Shown one piece after another: positions 17,576-25,584 of a stretch of DNA of 64,000 bases. A program made the translations under genes and the position numbers. Source of the DNA: SKUL01 sp964487545 (lineage in GTDB: Bacteria > Bacteroidota > Bacteroidia > Flavobacteriales_D > SKUL01); NCBI GenBank assembly GCA_964487545.1, contig CAZARI010000008.1, positions 44,300-108,299 on the forward strand, in the 5' to 3' direction. The notes under the pieces are model-generated. The model was not told the DNA's origin, did not search any database, and saw only the letters and a list, made by a program, of their open reading frames with translations. Position 1 is the stretch's first letter, and each line of letters begins with the position of its first letter.

Positions 17576-17675
17576 NNNNNNNNNNNNNNNNNNNNNNNNN
17601 NNNNNNNNNNNNNNNNNNNNNNNNNNNNNNNNNNNNNNNNNNNNNNNNNNNNNNNNNNNNNNNNNNNNNNNNNNN
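17576..17675. other. Scaffold gap of exactly 100 Ns
   Basis: One hundred undetermined bases, a standard placeholder length. Both flanks are the same 55-mer, so the real distance may be zero or negative rather than 100. Confidence 0.98.
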
Positions 17676-17730
17676 AATGTGTAGATTTATAATACAACCG
17701 GACAATTAGTTAAAGCATTTATTAATCCTA
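17676..17730 (+). repeat. 55-base direct repeat, right copy, abutting the N gap
   Basis: Identical over all 55 bases to 17521-17575 and beginning at the first base after the Ns. The similarity stops at the next base (CCTA then TTAG here, CCTA then N on the left). Confidence 0.95.
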
Positions 17731-17942
17731 TTAGAAAGGCAATTACCTGAGCGCTGATTATTGATATTTCAACTTTTGGAGGCTGCTGGTTACTTTTTGC
17801 ACATTAAAAGCGAAAAATCGTCATTCGGTGTAAAGATTATTAAGTATTAAGCATTTTTACAGCGCGAGTAAAATCCTAAAGCTCTGCTTCTGCTGCTAAA
17901 GCTGTCTTCCTCACATTCGAACTAAATCCAATCCGATCTTCT

Positions 17943-17950
17943 TATTTTTG
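17943..17950 (+). promoter_or_regulatory. Candidate -7 promoter box for trpS
   Basis: TATTTTTG matches TAnnTTTG and lies 43 bases before the trpS ATG. No -33 partner is visible. Confidence 0.45.
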
Positions 17951-17993
17951 TGCGCAAGCGGCCATTGCCGTAATTTTTGCCAAAACAATTAGC

Positions 17994-18974
17994 ATGAAAC
18001 GCGTACTCACCGGAATTCAAAGCACCGGACAACCTCACTTGGGAAATGTGCTCGGCGCCATGTTGCCCGCCATCGAAATGAGCGACCGGCCCGAAAACGA
18101 AGCATTTTTCTTTATTGCCGACCTACACTCGCTGACCACCATTCGAGATCCCCAATTGCTGCACGAGAACACCATGGCCGTTGCGGCGGCTTGGCTCGCA
18201 TTGGGGCTTGATACTACGAAAAACACGTTTTACCGGCAGAGCGATGTGCCCGAAGTCACCGAATTATCATGGTATCTCAACTGTCTGGCCCCTTACCCGA
18301 TGCTGGCCAATGCACATTCGTTTAAAGACCGCCAAAATCGCCTGGCCGAAGTAAACGGAGGGCTCTTTACTTATCCGGTATTGATGGCCGCGGATATATT
18401 ATTGTATGACGCCCATGAAGTTCCGGTGGGAAAAGACCAGAAGCAGCACCTCGAAATTACGCGTGATCTGGCCGATTCGTTTAACCGACACTACGGCGAA
18501 AACTTACTGATTGTACCCGATGCCGTAATCAGCGAACAAGTGCAAATTGTGCCCGGTACCGACGGCCAGAAAATGAGCAAATCGTACGATAATTTTATCA
18601 GCATTTTCGCCCCCGAAAAAGTGTTGAAAAAGCAAGTGATGGCTGTTGTTACCGACTCCACCCCATTAGAAGAACCGAAAAACCCCGACACGTGCAATGT
18701 TTTTAAATTGTATGAACTGGTGGCATCAACGGAAGCGGTAGCAGCCATGCGCAGCAATTACCGCAATGGCGGTTTTGGATACGGACACGCCAAAAAGGCC
18801 CTACTGGAAGTCCTGCTCGACCGTTTTTCAACAACGCGAGAAACCTACAACTCATACATGAATGAACCCGGGCGCATCATCGAACAACTCGATTTGGGTG
18901 CCGACAAAGCCCGTCTCACGGCAAGTGAAACCCTTAAGCGCGTGCGACGGGTGTTGGGATACAAATTCCAATAA
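17994..18974 (+). CDS. trpS: Tryptophanyl-tRNA synthetase
   Basis: The 326-residue class I synthetase shows the HIGH-type motif in G-Q-P-H-L-G-N-V-L-G near residue 14 and the KMSKS loop in G-Q-K-M-S-K-S-Y-D-N near residue 193. Other family marks are F-F-I-A-D-L-H-S-L-T and Y-P-V-L-M-A-A-D-I-L-L-Y. It charges tRNA-Trp with tryptophan in the cytoplasm. Length matches the bacterial enzyme (about 330). The N-terminus M-K-R-V-L-T-G-I-Q-S-T-G supports the start. It is a single rightward gene, convergent with an HNH-type endonuclease gene beyond a strong inverted repeat. Confidence 0.98.
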   Translation: MKRVLTGIQSTGQPHLGNVLGAMLPAIEMSDRPENEAFFFIADLHSLTTIRDPQLLHENTMAVAAAWLALGLDTTKNTFYRQSDVPEVTELSWYLNCLAPYPMLANAHSFKDRQNRLAEVNGGLFTYPVLMAADILLYDAHEVPVGKDQKQHLEITRDLADSFNRHYGENLLIVPDAVISEQVQIVPGTDGQKMSKSYDNFISIFAPEKVLKKQVMAVVTDSTPLEEPKNPDTCNVFKLYELVASTEAVAAMRSNYRNGGFGYGHAKKALLEVLLDRFSTTRETYNSYMNEPGRIIEQLDLGADKARLTASETLKRVRRVLGYKFQ

Positions 18975-18979
18975 AGCAG

Positions 18980-19009
18980 CGGTGCGGCTCTTTCTAAAAA
19001 ACCGCACCG
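18980..19009. terminator. Inverted repeat between convergent trpS and HNH gene
   Basis: CGGTGCGG and CCGCACCG form an 8-base perfect G-C-rich stem around a 14-base AT-rich loop, 6 bases after the trpS stop. There is no immediate T-run on either strand, so it may act as a shared, weak or factor-assisted terminator. Confidence 0.5.
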
Positions 19010-19047
19010 GTAACATTCAACATCAAATCTTTGGTTTTTTCTGAACA

Positions 19048-19605
19048 TCAATCAATGGTGACGTGGCTCCAGTTCTCTCCGTTGCGGATTCGGTTGAGTT
19101 GCGTGTGCGTAATACCAAACATTTTGGCAATCATGCTCAACTTGATGTTCTCGTCTTGCAACAACTTCTTGATGCGCTTCACCTTGTTTTCATCGAGCTT
19201 GTAGCCCCTGGTACGTCGCTTGCGCGGCTTGGGTGAGTGCTTGCGATGCTCGAACAACTTGCGCCGGTTAACCAGTTCGAGGTTCTCGACGTGGTTGTTG
19301 GTTCGGTCGAAATCCTTGTGGATAACAAAAATGTGGTATTCATCCTGGGCCTCCAAAAAGAGATGAGAAACAAGGCGGTGAATGTAACGGTTACGCTGTC
19401 GACCGTCGGGATACTTAATCACTGCATACGGATAGCCGGCAATGGACCCTTGATCCATCACGCGAACAACACCATCTTTTTCCAATCTTCGGACTCGGCC
19501 GCAATTGGAAACATCATAAATCGGAATGATCTCTTCGCCCTCAACGTGACGCAGCGGTTTCCAATTTTCACCAGGCAAATCATCAACTGTACCTTTCTTT
19601 TTCAT
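19048..19605 (-). CDS. NUMOD4-HNH endonuclease-like protein with C-terminal HTH
   Basis: The 185-residue protein starts with a NUMOD4-like segment (E-N-W-K-P-L then Y-D-V-S-N-C-G-R-V-R-R-L, about residues 13-55). An HNH-type core follows (I-H-R-L-V-S-H-L-F-L and H-K-D-F-D-R-T-N-N-H-V-E-N-L, about 85-125), then a basic linker rich in K-R and a helix-turn-helix-like end (S-M-I-A-K-M-F-G-I-T-H-T-Q-L). This order is typical of free-standing or intron-encoded homing endonucleases of phage and bacteria. It is a lone leftward gene between trpS and the DUF2141 gene; no intron or intein is seen next to it. Base composition is like its neighbours. Nuclease activity is inferred from the family and not certain, as the first HNH histidine context is degenerate. 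Confidence 0.82.
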   Translation of the reverse strand: MKKKGTVDDLPGENWKPLRHVEGEEIIPIYDVSNCGRVRRLEKDGVVRVMDQGSIAGYPYAVIKYPDGRQRNRYIHRLVSHLFLEAQDEYHIFVIHKDFDRTNNHVENLELVNRRKLFEHRKHSPKPRKRRTRGYKLDENKVKRIKKLLQDENIKLSMIAKMFGITHTQLNRIRNGENWSHVTID

Positions 19606-19805
19606 GGTTTAACGAATTGAATTTTATACTATTTGAGGGCGCCTAATGTAAAAAATATTATTCGGAATGTCCACTTACCACGACATTTTAACATTACTGT
19701 TAGGTAGAAAAATCGGATAGGTGGGTATGGCTTTTTGAAAAAGTCTAATTACCGTTGCGCGAAGCGAAGTGAATCACCCAATTGGCTGCCGTATTAACCA
19801 ATGGG

Positions 19806-20255
19806 TTAGTTAGTTCCTACCTTAAATTGCTGCAATTCCATTTGCATTTCCATCGCCTCGTTTTCCATCAGAAAGGTGGCGCGGTTATATCTGGGCGGTC
19901 CGAAATTCATTTTGGCATTGCCCGAAACGCCAAGCGCTTCTGTAGGAATGCCTTTGCTGTTGGTATCGAGCGAACCGTTGTTGTTCTCGTCGTGAAAAAC
20001 CACAATCACGTATTCACCAAAAGCAATGTCGCGAAAAACGATCTCCATCGAATCGCCTTCCACTTTTTTAGAAGTATACTGCACGCTTTGCTCAATTTCA
20101 CTTGGAAAACCGTCGGGAGAGTCGAAGACTGCGGCGCGAAGTTTCCCTTCAACTGAGGGAATGTTATTGACCATAACTTTTATTTCGCCCGATTGTGCCA
20201 TTGCACCATAGGTTGAAACGAAAATCAAAAATGGAAGAAGAAAAGTAGTTTTCAT
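19806..20255 (-). CDS. DUF2141 exported protein
   Basis: From the ATG at 20255 the product has 149 residues with a signal peptide (M-K-T-T-F-L-L-P-F-L then G-A-M-A-Q). The mature part shows the DUF2141 pattern: L-R-A-A-V-F-D-S-P-D-G-F, E-Y-V-I-V-V-F-H-D-E-N-N-N-G-S-L-D and G-I-P-T-E-A-L-G-V-S-G, ending in the region with F-G-P-P-R-Y. DUF2141 proteins are small secreted or periplasmic beta proteins of unknown function, common in Bacteroidetes and Proteobacteria. The D-E-N-N-N-G-S-L-D loop resembles a calcium-binding loop. An ATG at 20264 is an alternative start. It follows a 48-codon gene by about 33 bases on the same strand and the two may share a transcript. Confidence 0.88.
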   Translation of the reverse strand: MKTTFLLPFLIFVSTYGAMAQSGEIKVMVNNIPSVEGKLRAAVFDSPDGFPSEIEQSVQYTSKKVEGDSMEIVFRDIAFGEYVIVVFHDENNNGSLDTNSKGIPTEALGVSGNAKMNFGPPRYNRATFLMENEAMEMQMELQQFKVGTN

Positions 20256-20288
20256 ACCACGCATCAAACAATATAGATACCAAACCCG

Positions 20289-20435
20289 TTACGGAAGGAT
20301 TTTTTTCACTACCCACATTTTGTAACCTACAATCGCTTTTTCCCACGAGCGCAGCGCACGCAGGTCGCGTTTGTAGTATTTTGGCAACATAAGCCTATTG
20401 ATCTGTGCTAGCATTTTAAAAAATCGCACCTTCAT
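20289..20435 (-). CDS. 48-residue basic protein, unknown function, overlooked by length cut-offs
   Basis: From an ATG at 20435 an open frame of 48 codons ends in TAA at 20289. The product begins M-K-V-R-F-F-K-M-L-A-Q-I-N-R-L-M-L-P, continues K-Y-Y-K-R-D-L-R-A-L-R-S-W-E-K-A-I-V-G-Y and ends K-M-W-V-V-K-K-I-L-P. It is strongly basic and amphipathic, with two aromatic-basic patches, no signal peptide and no cysteine. From memory it resembles roughly 50-residue Bacteroidetes proteins with the plan F-x-x-L-A-x-I-N-x-L-x-L-P ... K-A-I-x-G-x-K, some of which are labelled SsrA-binding protein although far too short to be SmpB; I cannot verify this here. It lies just upstream of the DUF2141 gene and divergent from the M61 peptidase. 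Codon choice looks like that of real genes nearby. Confidence 0.65.
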   Translation of the reverse strand: MKVRFFKMLAQINRLMLPKYYKRDLRALRSWEKAIVGYKMWVVKKILP

Positions 20436-20536
20436 CCATCGAAATTAATATTCTCCACCCGATTAAAGAAATAAACCGACAAGCGCGCAATCAAACCACT
20501 GATCCTAAAAGTAACCTCATATTTGTCCGTCACTGT

Positions 20537-20544
20537 TAATTTTG
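20537..20544 (+). promoter_or_regulatory. Candidate -7 promoter box for the M61 peptidase
   Basis: TAATTTTG matches TAnnTTTG and ends 16 bases before the ATG at 20561. A TTTG at 20522 is too close (11 bases) to be a normal -33 element. Confidence 0.45.
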
Positions 20545-20560
20545 GAACAATTCCATCGTA

Positions 20561-22405
20561 ATGAAAAAATTCTACCTCCTAATTATTACTGCTGTTTTCA
20601 GCCCTTCCGTTTTTGCACAGGCCCAACAACCCGTTGTTAAGGCATATACCGATCTGAATAATGTAACCAACAACCGACTTTCGGTTCAGGTAATGCCACC
20701 CGCCCACGACGCCGATCAACTGGTATACGCCATGCCGAAGATCATTCCAGGCACTTACAACATCAGCGATTTTGGCAAACTGGTTTACGATTTCCGTGCG
20801 CTCGACGCAACGGGCAACGAGCTACCGGCCGAACAGCTCGACGACAACCGCTGGCAAATTTCCAATGCAAAAAAGCTTCAACAGATTCAATACGAAATTG
20901 GCGCCACGTTTACCGATCCGGCCGGACGACACATCTTTGAACCTTCGGGCACACGATTCGAAAAGGACAAAAACTTTCTGCTGAACTCCTACGGACTGAT
21001 TGGCTATTTTGAGGGTAATGACCGCGCCGATTATCATTTCGAAATCATTCGTCCCATCGATTTTTACGGAGCCAGCGCACTGCCACGAACGCAACTCAAC
21101 GACTCCACCGATGTGTTTACCGCCACTGGATACTTCGCATTTCACGACAGTCCAATTATGTACAGCCATCCCGACACCGCTTCGTTTGCCGTAGGCGATA
21201 GCAAGATTGAGATTGCGGTTTATTCTCCGGGCAAAACCATCGATGCACGCTATCTCAGAAATCAACTCAGCGACATCATGCACGGTGCTGCAGAATACCT
21301 CGGCGGAACGCTGCCGGTCGAAAAATATGTAGTGCTCGTTAATCTACTGGAAGGCATGGGAAACTCTGGCGGCTTTGGTGCACTCGAACACAGCTATTCT
21401 ACGGTATTGGTGATGCCGGAAATGGGGCGCGATTTTTTGAGTAGGAATATCCGTGATATTGTTGCACACGAGTTTTTTCATATTGTAACGCCGCTAAACG
21501 TCCACTCGGAACACATTCACAACTACGACTTCAACAACCCGTCGATGTCCAAACACCTGTGGCTATACGAAGGCGTTACCGAATACAGCGCCCATCACAT
21601 GCAGGCAAAAGAAGGCCTCATTTCGGCCGATGATTTTCTGAGCATCATTCGGCAAAAAATTGCGCAGTCGGCCGCGTTTAACGACACCTTGTCATTTACC
21701 CAACTCAGCAAAGGAGTGCTGGATGAATATCAGGATCAGTTTATGAATGTATACACCAAGGGCGCGCTCATTGGTATGTGTCTCGATTTGCTGCTGTGCG
21801 ACTTGTCGGAAGGCACCTACAATTTGCCCGAATTGATGCTCGACCTATCCCAAAAGTTCGGGACCGACGAGCCGTTTAAAGACGATGCACTTTTTGATAT
21901 CATCGCCTCGATGACCTATCCCGAGGTGCGCACTTTTTTCCACAAATATGTAGAAGTATCTGAACCGCTCCCCTTGGAAGAATACCTCGAAAAAGCCGGA
22001 GTTGTGCTTCAGCGAAACACCACCATTGCAGAGCTCACATTGGGCGGGTTTTTGCCCGGATTGAACAAAGAACGAAACCTAATGGAAGTGGTGACCACTG
22101 TAGGCATGAATAGTTTTGGAAAAGAGCTTGGTATTCAAAAGGGCGACCTGCTAGTGAGCATCAATGATATCGAGCTGAGTCCAGAAATATTTCCGCAAAG
22201 TATTAACCGCTTCAAAGAAAAATTCAATGCGGGAGACGCGGTGGAGCTGATCGTGGAGCGACAAAATAAAGACGGCGAGTGGAAACAAGAAAAACTAGAG
22301 GGAACAGCCCACGAGGTAACCCGTCAGGTTTCTCTTCGGATGAGCTTTGTGCCCGATCCGTCACCCCAACAACTTCAGGTACGACAAGCTTGGATCAACT
22401 ATTGA
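20561..22405 (+). CDS. M61 family metallopeptidase (glycyl-aminopeptidase type) with PDZ domain
   Basis: The 614-residue exported enzyme has a signal peptide (about residues 1-19, ending S-V-F-A-Q), an N-terminal beta domain, and a zinc catalytic core with H-E-F-F-H at 303-307 and the downstream glutamate in W-L-Y-E-G-V-T-E-Y about 35 residues later. A PDZ-like module follows near residues 500-590 (L-G-I-Q-K-G-D-L-L-V-S-I-N). M61 enzymes are periplasmic or exported aminopeptidases that favour N-terminal glycine or alanine. Length is typical. The next gene, a 116-residue unknown, starts 4 bases behind its stop, so the two are probably co-transcribed. The signal peptide and Bacteroidetes context suggest peptide scavenging, but the substrate is not known. 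Confidence 0.94.
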   Translation: MKKFYLLIITAVFSPSVFAQAQQPVVKAYTDLNNVTNNRLSVQVMPPAHDADQLVYAMPKIIPGTYNISDFGKLVYDFRALDATGNELPAEQLDDNRWQISNAKKLQQIQYEIGATFTDPAGRHIFEPSGTRFEKDKNFLLNSYGLIGYFEGNDRADYHFEIIRPIDFYGASALPRTQLNDSTDVFTATGYFAFHDSPIMYSHPDTASFAVGDSKIEIAVYSPGKTIDARYLRNQLSDIMHGAAEYLGGTLPVEKYVVLVNLLEGMGNSGGFGALEHSYSTVLVMPEMGRDFLSRNIRDIVAHEFFHIVTPLNVHSEHIHNYDFNNPSMSKHLWLYEGVTEYSAHHMQAKEGLISADDFLSIIRQKIAQSAAFNDTLSFTQLSKGVLDEYQDQFMNVYTKGALIGMCLDLLLCDLSEGTYNLPELMLDLSQKFGTDEPFKDDALFDIIASMTYPEVRTFFHKYVEVSEPLPLEEYLEKAGVVLQRNTTIAELTLGGFLPGLNKERNLMEVVTTVGMNSFGKELGIQKGDLLVSINDIELSPEIFPQSINRFKEKFNAGDAVELIVERQNKDGEWKQEKLEGTAHEVTRQVSLRMSFVPDPSPQQLQVRQAWINY

Positions 22406-22409
22406 GACC

Positions 22410-22760
22410 ATGAAAACCTTTCCCGATCGCTACCTGATCAACAGCGAAATGATTGACCACACCGTGCAGCAAATTAAAAAAGACCTGCGGTTAGAAGCAT
22501 TTCCAACGTTGATTCCCGATCCCGAAAAGACGCCTTACGAGCAAATTTTTGCAGCTTTAATGCCCGAAGTCGAGCACCTAATCTCGTGTAACATTGCCGA
22601 TCTACCACAAATGATCTATCAGGTTGACCTTCCCGAAAATGAAATAAACCACTTGATGAGCGCTGAAAATGCTTCAGAAAAAATCACAGACTCAATTATT
22701 AAGCGCTGTTTTCAAAAAGTGGTAACCCGTCGATTATACAGCGTTAAGCGCAAACCGTGA
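22410..22760 (+). CDS. Small cytoplasmic protein of unknown function
   Basis: The ATG at 22410 lies 4 bases after the peptidase stop and gives 116 residues; an open frame upstream of this overlaps the peptidase and is not used. The protein has no signal peptide or membrane segment. It contains M-I-D-H-T-V-Q-Q-I-K-K-D-L, T-P-Y-E-Q-I-F-A-A-L-M-P-E-V and Q-V-D-L-P-E-N-E-I, and ends in a basic tail R-R-L-Y-S-V-K-R-K-P. The pattern looks all-helical with a positively charged end. I recognise no family. It sits between the M61 peptidase and sucA; sucA has its own -7 box 24 bases upstream, so this gene more likely belongs with the peptidase transcript. Confidence 0.7.
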   Translation: MKTFPDRYLINSEMIDHTVQQIKKDLRLEAFPTLIPDPEKTPYEQIFAALMPEVEHLISCNIADLPQMIYQVDLPENEINHLMSAENASEKITDSIIKRCFQKVVTRRLYSVKRKP

Positions 22761-22799
22761 AACCTTTTTTTTGAACAGCTCCATCCCATAGTAAAATCT

Positions 22800-22807
22800 T
22801 AACTTTG
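22800..22807 (+). promoter_or_regulatory. Candidate -7 promoter box for sucAB
   Basis: TAACTTTG matches TAnnTTTG 23 bases before the sucA ATG. The nearest TTTG (22770-22773) is 26 bases upstream of the box, longer than the usual 17-23. Confidence 0.5.
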
Positions 22808-22830
22808 TCCCGCAATACGATTCATTCAGA

Positions 22831-25584
22831 ATGGATAAATTTTCATACCTAGGAAACGCTGATGTTTCATCCATAGAAGCGCAATTTCAGGAGTTCCTGA
22901 AAAATCCTGAAAATGTGGATGACAGCTGGAGACACTTCTTCGAAGGCTTTGAGTTTGCGCAAAAGCATTACGATGTAGACGGTAAGGTTCACGAAAACGT
23001 GTACCTCGAATTCAAAGTGCTCAATCTGATTAACGATTACCGCACCCGCGGTCACTTGTTTACCCGCACCAACCCGGTTCGCGAAAGACGAAAATACACC
23101 CCGGCACTCGACATCGAAAACTACGGTTTAAGTGAGGCCGACCTCAGTAAAGCGTTCGAAGCCGGTGAAGAAATTGGCATCGGCAAAGCCACCCTGCGCG
23201 AAATCATCGAACACCTCGAAGACACTTATTGCCGATCTATCGGAATTGAGTACAGCTACATCCGTGACCCCGAACGAACGCACTGGATCAGAAAAAAGAT
23301 AGAGCTCGAAAACCGGCCCAAGTTTACCGCTGAAGATAAGCTTCGCATCTTTGAAAAACTCAACCAGGCCACAGTCTATGAGCAATACCTGCAACGAAAG
23401 TTTGTGGGACAAAAACGATTCTCTGTAGAAGGGGGCGAAGCGCTGATTCCGGCAGTAGACGCCATCATCGAGCACGGTGCCACACTGGGCATAAAGGAAG
23501 TGGTGATGGGAATGGCTCACCGCGGACGACTAAATATGCTCGCCAATATTTTCCACAAACCATTCGAAGATATTTTTAGCGAGTTTGAAGGAAAAGAGTT
23601 TCAGGATCAGGGAAAGCGCATCGAAGGCGATGTGAAATACCACCTGGGACAATCACGACGCGTTGAAACCAGAAGCGGGCATCATGTACACCTCACACTG
23701 GCGCCCAACCCCTCGCATCTCGAATCGGTTGACCCGGTGGTAGGCGGAATAACACGCGCCAAAATTGACGGCTACCTTGAAGACGAATCCCAGATCATTC
23801 CGATTCTAATTCATGGAGATGCAGCCATTTCGGCACAAGGAGTGGTCTACGAGGTGATTCAAATGGCCGAGTTAGATGGATACCGCATTGGCGGAACCAT
23901 TCATATCGTGGTCAACAATCAGGTAGGCTTCACCACCAATTACCTTGACGGCCGCTCCAGTACTTATTGCACCGATGTGGCCAAGGTTACGCTGAGTCCG
24001 GTATTTCACGTCAATGGCGACGATGTGGAAGCCATGGTACAAACCGTTATGATTGCTACCGAATACCGCCAGCGCTACAAACGCGACGTGTTTATCGATC
24101 TGCTCTGCTACCGAAAATACGGCCACAATGAGGGCGACGAACCCAAATTTACCCAACCCCGCCTGTACGATATCATTGCGAAACACCCCAATCCGCGCGA
24201 AATATATGCCCGCCAACTCATGAAAGAGAACATCCTGTCGAAAGAACAGGATGAACAGATGAGAGGAGACTTCGAAGCCGAGTTAGACAAAGCACTTGAA
24301 GCCTCAAAGAAAGTGGCCAAAGCAAGTGTATCGCAGTTTTTGGGTGACACTTGGGAAGGGCTGCGCATGGATGAACCGGGAGAAATGGAAACCTCGCCCG
24401 ATACGAGCTACGATCTGAAAAAACTGAAAGATCTCGCCATCCAGATTTCGACCCTGCCTAAAGACAAAAAATTCTTTCGCAAAATTGTCAAGCTAATGGA
24501 CGATCGGCTGACAATGATCGACAACGACCGCCTCGACTGGGCTTTGGGCGAACTGCTGGGCTACGCCACGTTGCTCACCGAAGGACATAACGTTCGATTG
24601 TCGGGACAAGACGTGGAGCGCGGAACTTTCTCACACCGACACGCTGTAATTCTTTCAGAGGATGCCGAAGAAGAATACCTTCCACTGAATAACCTCTCGG
24701 ACGATCAGGGCAACTTCTATATCTACAACTCGCTACTTTCTGAGTATGCGGTGCTGGGTTACGACTACGGATACGCCTTTGCCAGCCCACACGGACTCAC
24801 CCTTTGGGAAGCACAGTTCGGTGACTTTAACAACGGGGCACAAATTATCATCGACCAGTTTATCAGTGCTGCCGAAGACAAATGGCGCACAATGAATGGT
24901 ATTGTGATGCTGCTGCCACACGGCTACGAGGGCATGGGCTCCGAACACTCCAGCGGACGTCTGGAGCGCTTTCTGGCATTGTGTGCAGAAAATAACATGC
25001 AGGTGTGTAACGCCACCACCCCAGCCAACTATTTCCACTTGCTGCGAAGGCAACTCAACCGCCCATTCCGCAAACCGCTGATTGTTTTCACACCCAAGAA
25101 ACTACTGCGGTACCCCAAGGCTGTGTCATCTATTAAGGAAATGGCCACTGGCTCATTCCTCGAGGTGATCGATGATGCACAGGTAAAACCCGAAAATGTG
25201 GACACCTTGGTTTTCTGCAGCGGAAAGGTTTACTACGATGTCCTGGAAAAACGAGAAACGCTAAACAAAGGACACAATATGGCGTTGGTAAGACTTGAAC
25301 AGCTCTACCCACTTCCCGAAAAGCAGATTCGCGCCATCATGAAAAAATACAATAAGGCAGCGCAAATCATCTGGCTGCAGGAAGAACCCGAAAACATGGG
25401 TGCGTGGTCGTTTATGGCACGCCGCTTACGCGATATTCCGCTGATTTATATAGGACGAGCCGAAAGCGCCAGTCCAGCCGGTGGTTCACCGCTCATTCAC
25501 AACTTCCGCCAAGAAGCCCTGCTGGCTCGTTTATTCGAATATGCCAAAGAAACTAAAACAACAAAGAAAAGCGCCGTTTCATGA
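22831..25584 (+). CDS. sucA: 2-oxoglutarate dehydrogenase E1 component
   Basis: The 917-residue thiamine-diphosphate enzyme decarboxylates 2-oxoglutarate and passes the succinyl group to the lipoyl arm of E2 in the TCA cycle. The N-terminal E2-interaction segment (Y-L-G-N-A-D-V-S-S-I-E) precedes the conserved M-A-H-R-G-R-L-N-M-L, the ThDP/Mg region G-D-A-A-I-S-A-Q-G-V-V-Y-E-V, and the transketolase pyrimidine domain with Q-F-G-D-F-N-N-G-A-Q. The C-terminus has W-L-Q-E-E-P-E-N-M-G-A-W. Length is normal (E. coli 933). It overlaps the sucB start by 4 bases (ATGA), a translational coupling typical of the E1-E2 pair. E3 (lipoamide dehydrogenase) is not in the window. Confidence 0.98.
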   Translation: MDKFSYLGNADVSSIEAQFQEFLKNPENVDDSWRHFFEGFEFAQKHYDVDGKVHENVYLEFKVLNLINDYRTRGHLFTRTNPVRERRKYTPALDIENYGLSEADLSKAFEAGEEIGIGKATLREIIEHLEDTYCRSIGIEYSYIRDPERTHWIRKKIELENRPKFTAEDKLRIFEKLNQATVYEQYLQRKFVGQKRFSVEGGEALIPAVDAIIEHGATLGIKEVVMGMAHRGRLNMLANIFHKPFEDIFSEFEGKEFQDQGKRIEGDVKYHLGQSRRVETRSGHHVHLTLAPNPSHLESVDPVVGGITRAKIDGYLEDESQIIPILIHGDAAISAQGVVYEVIQMAELDGYRIGGTIHIVVNNQVGFTTNYLDGRSSTYCTDVAKVTLSPVFHVNGDDVEAMVQTVMIATEYRQRYKRDVFIDLLCYRKYGHNEGDEPKFTQPRLYDIIAKHPNPREIYARQLMKENILSKEQDEQMRGDFEAELDKALEASKKVAKASVSQFLGDTWEGLRMDEPGEMETSPDTSYDLKKLKDLAIQISTLPKDKKFFRKIVKLMDDRLTMIDNDRLDWALGELLGYATLLTEGHNVRLSGQDVERGTFSHRHAVILSEDAEEEYLPLNNLSDDQGNFYIYNSLLSEYAVLGYDYGYAFASPHGLTLWEAQFGDFNNGAQIIIDQFISAAEDKWRTMNGIVMLLPHGYEGMGSEHSSGRLERFLALCAENNMQVCNATTPANYFHLLRRQLNRPFRKPLIVFTPKKLLRYPKAVSSIKEMATGSFLEVIDDAQVKPENVDTLVFCSGKVYYDVLEKRETLNKGHNMALVRLEQLYPLPEKQIRAIMKKYNKAAQIIWLQEEPENMGAWSFMARRLRDIPLIYIGRAESASPAGGSPLIHNFRQEALLARLFEYAKETKTTKKSAVS

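Larger units (their letters stand above)
17367..17993. other. Divergent intergenic region gatC-trpS with assembly gap
   Basis: No gene is seen in these 627 bases. The region holds a -7 box for gatC, the N gap with its two 55-base flanks, an AT-rich stretch to about 17880, and a -7 box for trpS. The unresolved gap means true spacing is unknown. The sequence to the left (AATTATCTGAGCAC, from about 17502) and right of the gap (AATTACCTGAGCGC, from about 17741) shows a weak similarity I could not interpret. Confidence 0.8.
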
